Counted from the stretch's first letter, positions 16,834 through 27,279 are shown. The stretch: 64,000 bases of DNA from Amycolatopsis tolypomycina (GCF_900105945.1 NZ_FNSO01000004.1:7940001-8004000), one strand, 5' to 3'. The notes: generated from the sequence alone by a model not told the origin. A program made the numbers and translations.

Positions 16834-16841
16834 GAAGGCGG

Positions 16842-17939
16842 GTGGGCATGGCGGGCAAGACGGAGGACTCGCGACGCAGGCTTTCGCGTCGCGAGTGGGT
16901 GTCGATCGGCGGGATGGCCGGGTTCGTCCTGTTGCTGAACGTCGTGGGCTGGGGCGTGCTCACGGCGTTCGTCGCACCGCACCACTACGCGCTCGGCGCG
17001 TCCGGCGTGTTCGGGATCGGGCTGGGCGTCACGGCGTTCACGCTCGGCATGCGGCACGCGTTCGACGCCGACCACATCGCCGCGATCGACAACACCACCC
17101 GCAAGCTGATGAGCGACGGCCAGCGGCCGCTTTCGGTCGGCTTCTGGTTCTCCCTCGGGCACTCGACGATCGTCTTCGCGCTGTGCCTGCTGCTGTCGCT
17201 GGGCGTCCGCGCGCTGGCCGGGCAGGTCGAGGACGACTCCTCGGCCTTGCACCAGGCCACCGGCGTGATCGGGACGTCGGTGTCCGGGGTGTTCCTGTAC
17301 GTGATCGCGATCCTCAACCTCGTGGTGCTCGTCGGCATCCTGCGGGTGTTCCGGCAGATGCGCCGGGGCGAGTTCGACGAAGCCGCGCTGGAGCACCAGC
17401 TGGACAACCGCGGCGTCATGAACCGGGTGCTGCGCGGCGCGACGAAGGCCGTGCGCAAGCCGTGGCACATCTACCCGGTCGGGCTGCTGTTCGGGCTGGG
17501 CTTCGACACCGCGACCGAGATCGGGCTGCTGGTGCTGGCCGCGGGCGCGGCGACGTTCGCCCTCCCCTGGTACGCGATCCTCGTGCTGCCGATCCTCTTC
17601 GCCGCCGGGATGACCCTGTTCGACACCGTCGACGGCTGCTTCATGAACTTCGCCTACGGCTGGGCGTTCGCGAAGCCGGTGCGCAAGATCTTCTACAACA
17701 TCACGGTGACCGCGCTGTCGGTCGCGGTGGCGCTGCTCATCGGGACGATCGAGCTGGTGTCGATCCTGGCCGAGAAGCTGGACATCACTTCGGGGCCGCT
17801 CGCCGCGATCGCGTCGGTGGACCTGGACTACGTCGGGTTCGGGATCGTCGGGCTGTTCGTGCTGACGTGGGTCGTCGCGCTGGCCGTGTGGCGGTTCGGG
17901 CGGATCGAAGAGAAGTGGTCGGCGAAGCTGACCGGCTAA
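16842..17939 (+). CDS. HoxN/NixA-type nickel/cobalt permease (NiCoT)
   Basis: A 365-residue membrane protein with about eight transmembrane helices. The NiCoT signature RHAFDADHIAAIDN is in the second helix region, LGHSTIVF follows in the third, and FGLGFDTATEIGLL and LFDTVDGCFMNFAYGWAF complete the family pattern. It imports Ni(II) or Co(II) driven by the membrane potential, probably for urease, hydrogenase or cobalamin use. GTG 16842 and ATG 16848 are both possible starts. It converges with the next gene, their stop codons overlapping. No NikR-type or cobalamin riboswitch was recognised upstream. Confidence 0.92.
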   Translation: MGMAGKTEDSRRRLSRREWVSIGGMAGFVLLLNVVGWGVLTAFVAPHHYALGASGVFGIGLGVTAFTLGMRHAFDADHIAAIDNTTRKLMSDGQRPLSVGFWFSLGHSTIVFALCLLLSLGVRALAGQVEDDSSALHQATGVIGTSVSGVFLYVIAILNLVVLVGILRVFRQMRRGEFDEAALEHQLDNRGVMNRVLRGATKAVRKPWHIYPVGLLFGLGFDTATEIGLLVLAAGAATFALPWYAILVLPILFAAGMTLFDTVDGCFMNFAYGWAFAKPVRKIFYNITVTALSVAVALLIGTIELVSILAEKLDITSGPLAAIASVDLDYVGFGIVGLFVLTWVVALAVWRFGRIEEKWSAKLTG

Positions 17940-18658
17940 GAAGCCGCGTCCGAGATGCTCTTCGCCTCCCGCGCACCCGCTTCGAACGCTTCGCAGCAGA
18001 ACAGCAGCCACGCGCGGACGCCCTCCGGCGTCCCGCCCGCAAAACCTTCCGCCGCTTCGAGATAGCGCGGGACCCGGCGGAAGAAAGCCACTTCCGGGAC
18101 GCTCAACGACTTCGGGTCCAGGCCGGTCGCGACCATCGACAGCCGGGCGGCCGCGCGGGCCACCACGCCGTCCGCGCTGCCGAACGGCTTGAGGGCCAGC
18201 AGCTCTCCGTGCACGACCGCCGTCAGGACCGGGCCCGGGATCGACGTCGCTCCCGTCACCAGCTGGGCGAGCAGCTCGAGGCGGCCGCCGCCGGACTGGG
18301 GGCGGCCCAACGCGTCCAGGTCGTCGACCAGGTCCGCCGCGGCCAGGACGTGCAGGCGGGCCAGCGCCTGCAGCGGCGCGCGGCGCCACGTCGGCAGCAG
18401 TGACTCCAGGGTCTCCGCGACGCGCAGGGCGCCGGCGAGGACCGGGTCGGCGACCGCGCCGTCGAGCGGCAGTTCGGGGTTGGCGCCCTCGATACCGGCG
18501 GACGCGCGGGCCGCGCGGACCGAGGCCTCCGCCGCGGTCGCCGCGCCGCCGCGGAGGTTGGCCGGGAGGCGGTGGACCGCGAACACCGCGTCCTGCGCGG
18601 ACTTCGCCGCCGCCGCGACGCCTTCGAGGTCGAGGAGGGGCTTCAGGGGATCAGGCAT
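17936..18658 (-). CDS. Fic-fold-like protein with degenerate catalytic motif (Rv3662c type)
   Basis: A 240-residue, mostly helical protein. The central block VVHGELLALKPFGSADGVVA occupies the place of the Fic core (HPFxxGNGR), including the PF and a following Gly, but the catalytic His is Lys and the Asn/Arg are missing. An upstream SIEGANP-like segment (ARASAGIEGANPELP) recalls the region before Fic cores. Such proteins are often annotated loosely as oxidoreductases in actinobacteria, without basis that I can see. It overlaps the next gene by 8 bases and is co-transcribed with it. By position it corresponds to Rv3662c. An inactive Fic relative is the best description. Confidence 0.6.
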   Translation of the reverse strand: MPDPLKPLLDLEGVAAAAKSAQDAVFAVHRLPANLRGGAATAAEASVRAARASAGIEGANPELPLDGAVADPVLAGALRVAETLESLLPTWRRAPLQALARLHVLAAADLVDDLDALGRPQSGGGRLELLAQLVTGATSIPGPVLTAVVHGELLALKPFGSADGVVARAAARLSMVATGLDPKSLSVPEVAFFRRVPRYLEAAEGFAGGTPEGVRAWLLFCCEAFEAGAREAKSISDAAS

Positions 18659-19148
18659 CGAGCACCTGCCCCGAGCGCTGGACCACGGGCGGCAGCACCG
18701 ACCACGGGAAGTTGATCCACTTGTCGGTGTGCCGCCAGACGTACTCGCACTTCACCGTCGAGTGCGGCTTCTCGTAGACGACCGCCGAGCGCACCTCGGC
18801 GACGTGGTCGAGGCAGAAGTCGCGGACCAGCTTGAGCGTCGCGCCGGTGTCGGCCACGTCGTCGGCGATCAGCACCTTCTTGCTCGTGAGGTCGACGACG
18901 TTGGGCACCGGCGGCAGCATCACCGGCAGGTCGAGGCGCTGGTCGACGCCGGTGTAGAACTCCACGTTCATCACGTGCAGGTTCTTCACGTCGAGCGCGT
19001 AGCCGAGCGCGCCGGCGACGAAGAGGCCGCCGCGCGCGATGGAAAGGACGAGGTCGGGCGCGAAGCCGTCTTCGGCGATGGTGTGAGCCAGTTCACGGCT
19101 CGCCGTGCCGAACAGCTCCCAGCTCAGCTCTTCCCGCTCTTCGGCCAT
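18651..19148 (-). CDS. Purine-type phosphoribosyltransferase (Gpt-like)
   Basis: A 165-residue type I phosphoribosyltransferase. The PRPP-binding loop is VLIADDVADTGATLKLV; an N-terminal LSIARGGLFVAGAL provides the pyrophosphate loop, and the C-terminal WRHTDKWINFPW resembles the base-binding hood of xanthine/hypoxanthine-type enzymes. It converts a purine base and PRPP to the nucleotide. The start at ATG 19148 gives the usual length. It is divergent from the GNAT gene with 112 bases between them, and its 3' end overlaps the Fic-like gene. Substrate preference (xanthine, guanine or hypoxanthine) cannot be read from the sequence. Confidence 0.85.
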   Translation of the reverse strand: MAEEREELSWELFGTASRELAHTIAEDGFAPDLVLSIARGGLFVAGALGYALDVKNLHVMNVEFYTGVDQRLDLPVMLPPVPNVVDLTSKKVLIADDVADTGATLKLVRDFCLDHVAEVRSAVVYEKPHSTVKCEYVWRHTDKWINFPWSVLPPVVQRSGQVLDA

Positions 19149-19260
19149 CGAGCCGCCCTTCCGTCGTGGTCAGCCGAGCATAGGCAACGCCGAAGTGGAC
19201 TGCGGAAATGCGTGAAAATTGGCTATCACAGACGGCCATTGGCGCACTTACGGTGATCAC

Positions 19261-19863
19261 GTGAGCGACTGGAACACGCAACCCACCCTGGCCGGCACGC
19301 ACGTCCGGCTGGAACCGCTGACCCCCGAGCACGCCAAGGGCCTGTTCGAGGCGGGCACCGACCCGGGCATCTGGGCGTGGCTGAGCAGCCGGCAGCCGGC
19401 GGACCTGCCCGCGGCCGAGCGGCTGGTCGCGCAGGCGCTCGCCGACCCCGACCGGCGGCCCTTCGCGCAGCTCGACGTCGCTTCGGGCCGTGTCGCCGGG
19501 ACGACGTCGTACTACCAGGTCGTCGAGAAGCACCGGATCCTGTCGATCGGGCACACCTGGATCGGCGCGGACTGGCAGCGCACCGGGCTGAACACGGAGT
19601 CGAAGCTGCTGCTGCTCCAGCACGCGTTCGAAATCCTTGGTGCGCAACGGGTTTCCTGGGAGACGGACATCCGCAACCTCCGCTCGCAACGCGCCATCGA
19701 ACGCCTTGGCGCGCTTCGCGAAGGCGTGCTGCGCGCGCACCGGATCCGGCCGGACGGCTCGTCGCGCGACACCGTCACCTACTCCATGCTGGCGCCGGAG
19801 TGGCCCGCCGCGAAGGCCCGGCTGAACGAACGCTTAGTCACCGGGGCTCGCCTGCCTCGGTGA
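19261..19863 (+). CDS. GNAT-family N-acetyltransferase (RimJ/RimL-like)
   Basis: A 200-residue acetyltransferase. The fold elements are GTHVRLEPLTPEHAKGL at the N-terminus, then GHTWIGADWQRTGLNTE, the acetyl-CoA-binding segment of RimJ/L-type enzymes, RVSWETDIRNLRSQRAIERL (the typical N-x-x-S-x-x-A-I-x-x-L helix) and a C-terminal DTVTYSMLAPEW strand. The GTG at 19261 was chosen because TACGGT (19249-19254) lies 6 bases upstream, consistent with a leaderless transcript; the alternative at 19219 has no signal. The substrate is unknown. It precedes acs by 100 bases. Confidence 0.85.
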   Translation: MSDWNTQPTLAGTHVRLEPLTPEHAKGLFEAGTDPGIWAWLSSRQPADLPAAERLVAQALADPDRRPFAQLDVASGRVAGTTSYYQVVEKHRILSIGHTWIGADWQRTGLNTESKLLLLQHAFEILGAQRVSWETDIRNLRSQRAIERLGALREGVLRAHRIRPDGSSRDTVTYSMLAPEWPAAKARLNERLVTGARLPR

Positions 19864-19963
19864 AACGGCAGGGCAACGTGGGTGCAACCTTTTACAAGGC
19901 GGACTAACGTCGCTAGCGTGCCGCTAGCCGTCGTTTCGGCGCACTACAGGAGGCCTTGCAACC

Positions 19964-21946
<1,983 letters not shown>

Positions 21947-21964
21947 GCTAGCGTTCTCGTCGTC

Positions 21965-21997
21965 AGAGCCCTTCCGGCTTCTCGCCGGGAGGGCTCT
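21965..21997 (+). terminator. Terminator after acsA
   Basis: AGAGCCCTTCCGGC, loop ttctc, GCCGGGAGGGCTCT: 14-bp stem with one mismatch, followed by GTC. It lies 18 bases downstream of the acs stop. Confidence 0.8.
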
Positions 21998-22088
21998 GTC
22001 ATGAGACCCCGAGTGGCACGACTCGAACGCATGTTCTACGCTGTGCCGCGAACCACACCCACTTCCCGGGCAAGGAGACGACACGACG

Positions 22089-22559
22089 ATGACCGTGGAT
22101 GTCCTGACGCACGACGAGGAAACGGCCACCGAAGCCCTGGCTGTTGCCCCTGAAGAGGCGGCCGTCACCGAGTCCGCGTCCCCGGCCTCCCCCTCGGAGG
22201 AGCCGGCCGAGCCGGCCGCCGAGGAAGAGGCCCCGAAGCCGAAGCGCGGCCGCCCGAAGGGTGCGGCGACGGCGTCGACGGCGAAGAAGACCCGCACGGT
22301 CGAGCTGATCCTGACCGTCACCGGCACCGCCGACGGCGAGTGGCAGGCCGAGCTGAAGAACGGCTCGAAGTGGGTCGCCAAGGGCCTGGAGATCCCCGCC
22401 GCCGCGGTTTCGCGCGCGGCGAAGGAACTGCACGCCGAGCTGTCCGGCCCGATCGACGAGGTGATCAACCAGGCCCGCGAGGCGCAGGCCGCGAAGGTCG
22501 CCGCGCTGGAGGCCGAGCTCGAGAAGGCCAAGCAGGCCCTCGCCGAGCTGGACGCCTGA
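22089..22559 (+). CDS. DUF6319-like protein with AT-hook motif
   Basis: A 156-residue protein in three parts: an acidic Ala/Glu/Pro-rich N-terminus (residues 1-48), the AT-hook KPKRGRPKG (about 49-57) that in other proteins binds the minor groove, and a compact domain TRTVELILTVTGTADGEWQAE ending in a Lys/Glu/Ala-rich coiled-coil helix (about 115-156). It matches the family I know as DUF6319 from actinomycetes. A nucleoid-associated or DNA-binding role is inferred only from the AT-hook. ATG 22089 has GGAGACG at a distance of about 9 bases. A terminator hairpin follows. Nothing is known to me of its function. Confidence 0.75.
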   Translation: MTVDVLTHDEETATEALAVAPEEAAVTESASPASPSEEPAEPAAEEEAPKPKRGRPKGAATASTAKKTRTVELILTVTGTADGEWQAELKNGSKWVAKGLEIPAAAVSRAAKELHAELSGPIDEVINQAREAQAAKVAALEAELEKAKQALAELDA

Positions 22560-22572
22560 GGCTTCACTCCAG

Positions 22573-22609
22573 GAAGCGCCCGGTCCGCTTTGCGCGGGCC
22601 GGGCGTTTC
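22573..22609 (+). terminator. Terminator after the DUF6319 gene
   Basis: GAAGCGCCCGG pairs with CCGGGCGTTTC (one G-U pair), with a 15-base loop region that can pair further. Located 14 bases after the stop. Confidence 0.65.
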
Positions 22610-22631
22610 CGCTTTCCGGGGCCGCCCCAAG

Positions 22632-22714
22632 CGCCCCAATGTGGCGTTCGGTGCGTCCAGCGCACCCAATGTGGCGTTCGGTGCGTTGAACGCAACCAAC
22701 GCCACATTGGGGCG
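22632..22714. repeat. 83-bp dispersed repeat, copy A
   Basis: Identical over 83 bases to 42128-42210. The ends form a 16-bp perfect inverted repeat (CGCCCCAATGTGGCGT with ACGCCACATTGGGGCG). Inside are two direct copies of CCCAATGTGGCGTTCGGTGCG and two small stems (GCG-tccag-CGC and GCGTT-g-AACGC). This copy lies between the convergent ends of the DUF6319 and cupin genes, touching the cupin stop, where it could act as a bidirectional terminator. Confidence 0.95.
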
Positions 22715-22716
22715 CT

Positions 22717-23058
22717 TCAGGCGATCGGCGGCCGGCCCGGCAGGGGCGACTTGAACTCGACCCACATCGAGTCCGTCAGCGCCTCCACGTGGTGGGTCAC
22801 CCCGCGCGGGTGCAGCACCGAGTCACCCGGCTCGAACACGGCCTCCACGCCGTCGACCGCGCCGCGCAACCGCCCTGACAGGACGTAGACGATCGAGTCG
22901 TGGTCGTGCTCGTGCGGCGGCGACGCCACTCCCGCCGGGTAGTGGATCAAGTACGCCAGGCCGCTGTCGGCCGTCTCCAGCAGGCGGTACCGGCCTTCGC
23001 CGCCGAGCAGCGGCCGGCCCTCCACCGTGACCAACGGCTGCCACACTTGCTCGTCCAT
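22717..23058 (-). CDS. Single-domain cupin
   Basis: A protein of about 113 residues with the cupin fold: motif 1 SPPHEHDHDSIVYVLSGR supplies the His and Glu metal ligands, and motif 2 FEPGDSVLHPRGVTHHVEA supplies the third His. Such small cupins bind a divalent metal and act as dioxygenases, isomerases or sensors; no specific activity can be named. The ATG at 23058 (MDEQVWQPL) is preferred, but 23067 and 23094 are in frame. It is divergent from the VIT1-type metal transporter, with putative metal-regulator boxes between them. Confidence 0.8.
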   Translation of the reverse strand: MDEQVWQPLVTVEGRPLLGGEGRYRLLETADSGLAYLIHYPAGVASPPHEHDHDSIVYVLSGRLRGAVDGVEAVFEPGDSVLHPRGVTHHVEALTDSMWVEFKSPLPGRPPIA

Positions 23059-23104
23059 GCCGGTCATCATGACCCAGCGCGGCTGAGAGTCCACACAGGA
23101 CGGC

Positions 23105-23138
23105 TTAGGTAAGGCACGCGTTAATTAGGCGCACCTGA
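23105..23138. promoter_or_regulatory. Overlapping DtxR/IdeR-like boxes between cupin and VIT gene
   Basis: Compared with the 19-base consensus TTAGGTTAGGCTAACCTAA, the segment 23105-23123 (TTAGGTAAGGCACGCGTTA) matches at 13 positions, with a near-perfect left half. The segment 23120-23138 (GTTAATTAGGCGCACCTGA) matches at 12, including TTAGGC and ACCT. The placement before a family of iron/manganese transporters supports metal-responsive control. Neither match is strong alone. Confidence 0.45.
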
Positions 23139-23188
23139 CAAAAATCGCAAGTCTCGCCACGATTCCGGGTTCGTGTTTCACTGTTCTG

Positions 23189-23905
23189 GTGACCGAAACC
23201 GCGGTGGAGCACGCGCACGAACCGCACCAGGGCGTGGGCGGGAAACTGAACTGGCTGCGGGCCGGCGTCCTCGGGGCGAACGACGGGATCGTGTCCGTCG
23301 CCGGCATCGTCGTCGGGGTGGCCGGGGCGACCACGGAAAGCACCACGATCCTCACCGCCGGAATCGCCGGGCTCGTCGCCGGTGCCTTTTCCATGGCCGG
23401 CGGGGAATACGTCTCCGTGAGCACCCAGCGCGACACCGAACAGGCCCTGCTCCGGCTCGAAAAGCAGGAACTCAAGACGATGCCGGAGGCCGAGGAGCGC
23501 GAGCTCGCCGGCATCTACGAGGAAAAAGGACTCTCGCCTGACTTGGCGAGCCAGGTCGCCCGCGAACTGACCGAAAAGGACGCCCTGCAGGCGCACGCCG
23601 AGGCCGAGCTCGGGATCGACCCCGACAACCTCACGAGCCCGTGGCAGGCCGCGTGGGCGTCCCTGCTCGCGTTCTCCATCGGCGCGCTGCTGCCGATCCT
23701 GTCCATCGCCTGGGCCGGCGTCTCCCTGCGGGTGTGGGCGTGCGCGGCCGCGGTCGTCGTCGGCCTCACGCTGACCGGGTGGGTCAGCGCGAGGCTCGGC
23801 GACGCGAACGTGGTGCGCGCGATCGTCCGCAACGTCGGCGTCGGCGCGCTCACCATGGTCGTGACCTACTTCGTCGGGGTGATCTTCGGGGTCACCGTCG
23901 GCTAG
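23189..23905 (+). CDS. VIT1/CCC1-family Fe(II)/Mn(II) transporter
   Basis: A 238-residue membrane protein. The first helix has GANDGIVSVAGIVVGVAGA, and the second region AFSMAGGEYVSVSTQRDTEQ, both diagnostic of the VIT/CCC1 family. A charged cytosolic segment rich in Glu (about residues 90-145, with KQELKTMPEAEERELAGIYEEKG) is the metal-binding insert, and three further helices complete the five-helix fold. It probably exports or sequesters iron or manganese. GTG 23189 is the start. Its stop abuts the stop of the convergent peptide transporter. Metal-regulator-like boxes lie upstream. Confidence 0.9.
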   Translation: MTETAVEHAHEPHQGVGGKLNWLRAGVLGANDGIVSVAGIVVGVAGATTESTTILTAGIAGLVAGAFSMAGGEYVSVSTQRDTEQALLRLEKQELKTMPEAEERELAGIYEEKGLSPDLASQVARELTEKDALQAHAEAELGIDPDNLTSPWQAAWASLLAFSIGALLPILSIAWAGVSLRVWACAAAVVVGLTLTGWVSARLGDANVVRAIVRNVGVGALTMVVTYFVGVIFGVTVG

Positions 23906-25363
23906 CTAGTGGACGCCCTTCATCAGCTTGCGGATGAACGGGATGCCCAGGAACAGCAGCACGCCGACACCGATGGCGATCAGGCCGACCGTGCTGAAGT
24001 ACGGCGCCTCGTCGTCGACGGAGTAGTACTCGGCGAGCTTGCCGGACATCGCCGTGCCGAAGGAGATCGACAGGAAGTTCAGCGCCACCATCTGCGTCCG
24101 GAACGCCTCGGGCGCGAGCTTCGTCGACAGCGACAGCCCCACCGGCGAAAGACAGAGCTCGGCGATCGTGAACACGAACAGGATGCCGACCATCGCGAGC
24201 ATCGGGCTGGCGTTCTTGCCGCTGCCCACCATCGGCAGGAACAGCAGGAACGCCGCCCCCATCAGCACCGTGCCGAGCACGAACTTCATCGGCGTCGACG
24301 GCTGGCGCTCGCCGAGCTTGGTCCACAGCGCCGCCAGCACCGGGGCGAAGACGATGATGAACACCGGGTTGATCGAGTTGACCCAGGACACCGGCATCTC
24401 CCAGCCGAACAGGCTCCGGTTCAGCCGCTGGTCGGTGTAGGCCGCGACGACCGTGAACTGCTGCTGGTACAGCGAGAAGAACACCGCGCTGGCGATGAAC
24501 ATCGGGATGAACGAGAACACCCGGCTGCGCTCGACCGCGGTGATCTTGCCACTGGTCAGGATGACGAGGAAGTAGACCACCGAGATCACCCCGACCACCC
24601 ACACGACGACGTCGGCGAGGTTGCCCGGGTTGATGACGCCGCTGAGGACCAGCGTCACGATCGCGGCCACGAGCAACACGGCCGCACCGATCGCCAGCGC
24701 GCGCTGGGACGACGGCAGCGGGTTCGGCACCTCCCTCGCCTTGTCGCCGAGGTTCTTGCGGCCGAACGTGTACTGGGTCAGCCCCAGCGCCATGCCGATC
24801 GCGGCGAGGCCGAACCCGAGGTGGAAGCCGACCTCCGTCTGCGCCAGCCCGGTGAGCAGCGGGCCGACGAAGCCACCGAGGTTGACGCCCATGTAGAAGA
24901 TCGTGAAGCCGGCGTCGCGCCGCTCGTCGCCTTCGGCGTACAACGTGCCGACGATCGCCGTCGCGTTGGACTTCAGCCCGCCGCTGCCGACCGCGACGCA
25001 CACCAGGCCGACGCCGATGCCGGCCAGGCCCGGCAGCAGGGCCAGGCTGATGTGCCCGATCATGATCAGCACGGCGCTGTAGAACAGCGTCCGCTCGGAG
25101 CCGAGGAGGCGGTCGGCCACCCAGGCGCCGATGACCGCGGACAGGTACACCAGGCCGCCGTACGCGCCGACGATGCCGAGCGCGGACTCCTGCGCGAGCC
25201 CCAGCCCGCCCTGCTCGACCTTGTAGTAGAGGTAGATCGGCAGGATGCCGAGCATCCCGTAGTAGGAGAACCGCTCCCACATCTCGACCCCGAAGAGGTT
25301 CGCCAGTCCTCGTGGGTGCCCGAAGAACCTCGTGTCCTGCTGGACCTCGGTGGAGGTGCTCAC
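23906..25363 (-). CDS. POT/PTR-family proton-dependent di/tripeptide transporter
   Basis: A 485-residue protein with 14 predicted membrane helices, typical of bacterial POT carriers. The first helix has FGVEMWERFSYYGMLGIL (the ExxER-like motif), and the family signature FYMGVNLGGFVGPLL lies near helix 5. A conserved FSPVGLS-like segment (AELCLSPVGLSLSTKLAP) is near helix 10. It imports short peptides with protons. ATG 25363 is the start. It is divergent from nhaA across 190 bases. Confidence 0.92.
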   Translation of the reverse strand: MSTSTEVQQDTRFFGHPRGLANLFGVEMWERFSYYGMLGILPIYLYYKVEQGGLGLAQESALGIVGAYGGLVYLSAVIGAWVADRLLGSERTLFYSAVLIMIGHISLALLPGLAGIGVGLVCVAVGSGGLKSNATAIVGTLYAEGDERRDAGFTIFYMGVNLGGFVGPLLTGLAQTEVGFHLGFGLAAIGMALGLTQYTFGRKNLGDKAREVPNPLPSSQRALAIGAAVLLVAAIVTLVLSGVINPGNLADVVVWVVGVISVVYFLVILTSGKITAVERSRVFSFIPMFIASAVFFSLYQQQFTVVAAYTDQRLNRSLFGWEMPVSWVNSINPVFIIVFAPVLAALWTKLGERQPSTPMKFVLGTVLMGAAFLLFLPMVGSGKNASPMLAMVGILFVFTIAELCLSPVGLSLSTKLAPEAFRTQMVALNFLSISFGTAMSGKLAEYYSVDDEAPYFSTVGLIAIGVGVLLFLGIPFIRKLMKGVH

Positions 25364-25458
25364 AGCATCTGCTTCCTTCTGCCAGGAACTTTGTTGTCGA
25401 TTGGCATGTTAGGAGCCCATCGCGTGACCCACCACCGACACCACCTGTGGCGGCGGTC

Positions 25459-25489
25459 ATGACAATGCGTGACAAAGAGCTGTTAAAAT
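25459..25489 (+). promoter_or_regulatory. Candidate nhaA promoter
   Basis: ATGACA (25459-25464) and TAAAAT (25484-25489) are separated by 19 bases in the AT-richer part of the gap upstream of nhaA. Spacing is on the long side. A repeated GTGACAA/ATGACAA half-site overlaps it. Confidence 0.35.
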
Positions 25490-25553
25490 GGCATCAAGGT
25501 GCGCCGGGAAGCCTGGTCGGCAACAGTGATCAGCGAACCCAGGAGCCGCCTCG

Positions 25554-26741
25554 ATGACTCGCCCGTTGAGCGAATTCGCCCGTTACCTGCGCACCGAGAC
25601 CACCGGTGGGCTCATCCTGCTCGCGGCCACGGCGGTCGCGCTGCTCTGGGCCAATTCGCCGCTGCGGGACAGCTACCACGCGCTGCGCGACTTCCGGCTC
25701 GGCCCGGAGTTCCTGCACCTGGACCTGACGGTCGGCGACTGGGCCAAGGACGGCCTGCTCGCCCTGTTCTTCTTCGTCGCCGGGCTGGAGCTCAAGCGCG
25801 AGCTCGTCATCGGCGAGCTGTCCCGGTTCAAGCAGGCGATCCTGCCCGTCGTCGCCGCGCTCGGCGGCATGGTCGTGCCCGCGCTCGTCGCGCTGGGCGT
25901 CGGCTGGGGGACGCCGGGCATCGAGCGTGCCTGGGCGATCCCGGTCGCCACCGACATCGCGTTCGCGCTCGGCGTGCTCGCTCTGACGGCGTCGAACCTG
26001 CCCTCGAGCGCGCGGGTCTTCCTGCTTTCGCTCGCCGTGGTCGACGACCTCGGCGCGATCATCGTCATCGCCGTGCTCTTCACGACGGGCTTCGACCTGG
26101 TCGCGGCGGCCGTGGCGGTGGCCGCGCTCGCGCTGTACGCCTTCCTGCAGCACCGCCGGGTCCGGACGCCGTGGCTGTACGTCCCACTGGCGCTGGTCAC
26201 CTGGGTCGCGGTGCACTCGGCGGGCATCCACGCGACGATCGCCGGCGTCGCGCTGGGCCTGCTCACCCGCGTCCGCGCCGACGAAGGGGAGGCGGAAGCA
26301 CCCGCGCTGCGGCTCGAGCACCGGCTCCAGCCGTGGTCGGCGGCGGTCGCCGTACCCGTGTTCGCGCTGTTCGCGGCCGGGATCTCGATCGACGGCGACG
26401 CGCTCGGCGCGGTCTTCACGACGGCGTTGCCGCTCGCGGTGCTCGCCGGGCTGCTCGGCGGCAAGGTCGTCGGCATCCTCGGGGCCAGCCTGCTCGCGGT
26501 GAAGCTGCGGCTGGCGGAGAAACCGCGCGGGATGGGCTGGCGGGACATGGCCGCGTTGTCGGTGCTCGGCGGGGTCGGGTTCACGGTGAGCCTGCTGATC
26601 GCGGAGCTGGCCCTGCCCGAGCAGGCGAGCGAGCTGGCGAAGGCGGCGGTGCTGATCGCGTCGGCCGCGGCGTCCCTGCTGGCGGCGGCCCTGCTACTCC
26701 GTCGTAGCAAGGTTCATGCGCGAATCGCCGACACACGGTGA
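25554..26741 (+). CDS. nhaA: Na+/H+ antiporter NhaA
   Basis: A 395-residue antiporter with 12 membrane helices. The substrate-binding Asp pair is in VVDDLGAIIVIAVLF, preceded by the VATDIAFALGVLAL motif (unwound helix 4), and GGVGFTVSLLIAELAL matches the conserved helix 11 region. It extrudes Na+ or Li+ in exchange for protons. ATG 25554 has AGGAG upstream. It does not correspond to a gene at this position in M. tuberculosis and is probably a lineage insertion in an otherwise conserved neighbourhood. Confidence 0.94.
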   Translation: MTRPLSEFARYLRTETTGGLILLAATAVALLWANSPLRDSYHALRDFRLGPEFLHLDLTVGDWAKDGLLALFFFVAGLELKRELVIGELSRFKQAILPVVAALGGMVVPALVALGVGWGTPGIERAWAIPVATDIAFALGVLALTASNLPSSARVFLLSLAVVDDLGAIIVIAVLFTTGFDLVAAAVAVAALALYAFLQHRRVRTPWLYVPLALVTWVAVHSAGIHATIAGVALGLLTRVRADEGEAEAPALRLEHRLQPWSAAVAVPVFALFAAGISIDGDALGAVFTTALPLAVLAGLLGGKVVGILGASLLAVKLRLAEKPRGMGWRDMAALSVLGGVGFTVSLLIAELALPEQASELAKAAVLIASAAASLLAAALLLRRSKVHARIADTR

Positions 26742-26783
26742 CTCCGCCGCGCCCGGTAATGGGACACATGGCACGATGACCCG

Positions 26784-27275
26784 GTGAGCAGCCCCAAACA
26801 CGAGCGCACCGGTCCCGACGGCGTGGGGGCCGTGCCTTACCTCCCGCTGTCCTCCGCCTCCGACGTCCCCGGCGACCAGTCGATCGGCCGGCTGGTCGGC
26901 GACGCGACCCAGCACATCTCCACCCTGGTCAGGGCCGAGATGGAGCTGGCGAAGTCCGAGCTGGTCGGCGAGGTGAAGAAGGGCCTCAAGGGCGCCGTCT
27001 TCTTCCTGATCGCGCTGACGGTCTTCCTGTACAGCACGTTCTTCCTGTTCTTCTTCGCGGCCGAGGGGCTGGCCCAGTGGCTGCGCTACCGCTGGATCGC
27101 GTTCGGCATCGTGTTCGTCCTGATGCTGATCGTCGCGGGGGTGGCCGGGTTCCTCGGCTACCGCAAGGTGAAGAAGTTCAAGGCACCGGAGCGGACCATC
27201 GCCAGCGTCAAGGAGACGGCTGCCGCGCTGAAGCCGCAGCGCGCGCCCGAAGCCGGCGTGGCCACGCGCGACTAG
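26784..27275 (+). CDS. Phage-holin-3-superfamily membrane protein (Rv3669 type)
   Basis: A 163-residue protein with a disordered N-terminus, an amphipathic helix (GDATQHISTLVRAEMELAKSELVGEVKKG) and two adjacent membrane helices (AVFFLIALTVFLYSTFFLFF and WIAFGIVFVLMLIVAGVAGFLG), ending in a basic and helical tail. This is the Phage_holin_3_6 pattern found in chromosomal membrane proteins of actinobacteria, despite the name not a phage gene. Function is unknown. It lies 42 bases after nhaA and 4 bases before the hydrolase gene, so it probably shares its transcript. Confidence 0.8.
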   Translation: MSSPKHERTGPDGVGAVPYLPLSSASDVPGDQSIGRLVGDATQHISTLVRAEMELAKSELVGEVKKGLKGAVFFLIALTVFLYSTFFLFFFAAEGLAQWLRYRWIAFGIVFVLMLIVAGVAGFLGYRKVKKFKAPERTIASVKETAAALKPQRAPEAGVATRD

Positions 27276-27279
27276 TTCG

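Noticed and set aside
26784..27275. Prophage remnant because of the holin-like protein
   Set aside because: This membrane family is chromosomal in actinobacteria, holds its conserved position (Rv3669), and no other phage gene is nearby.
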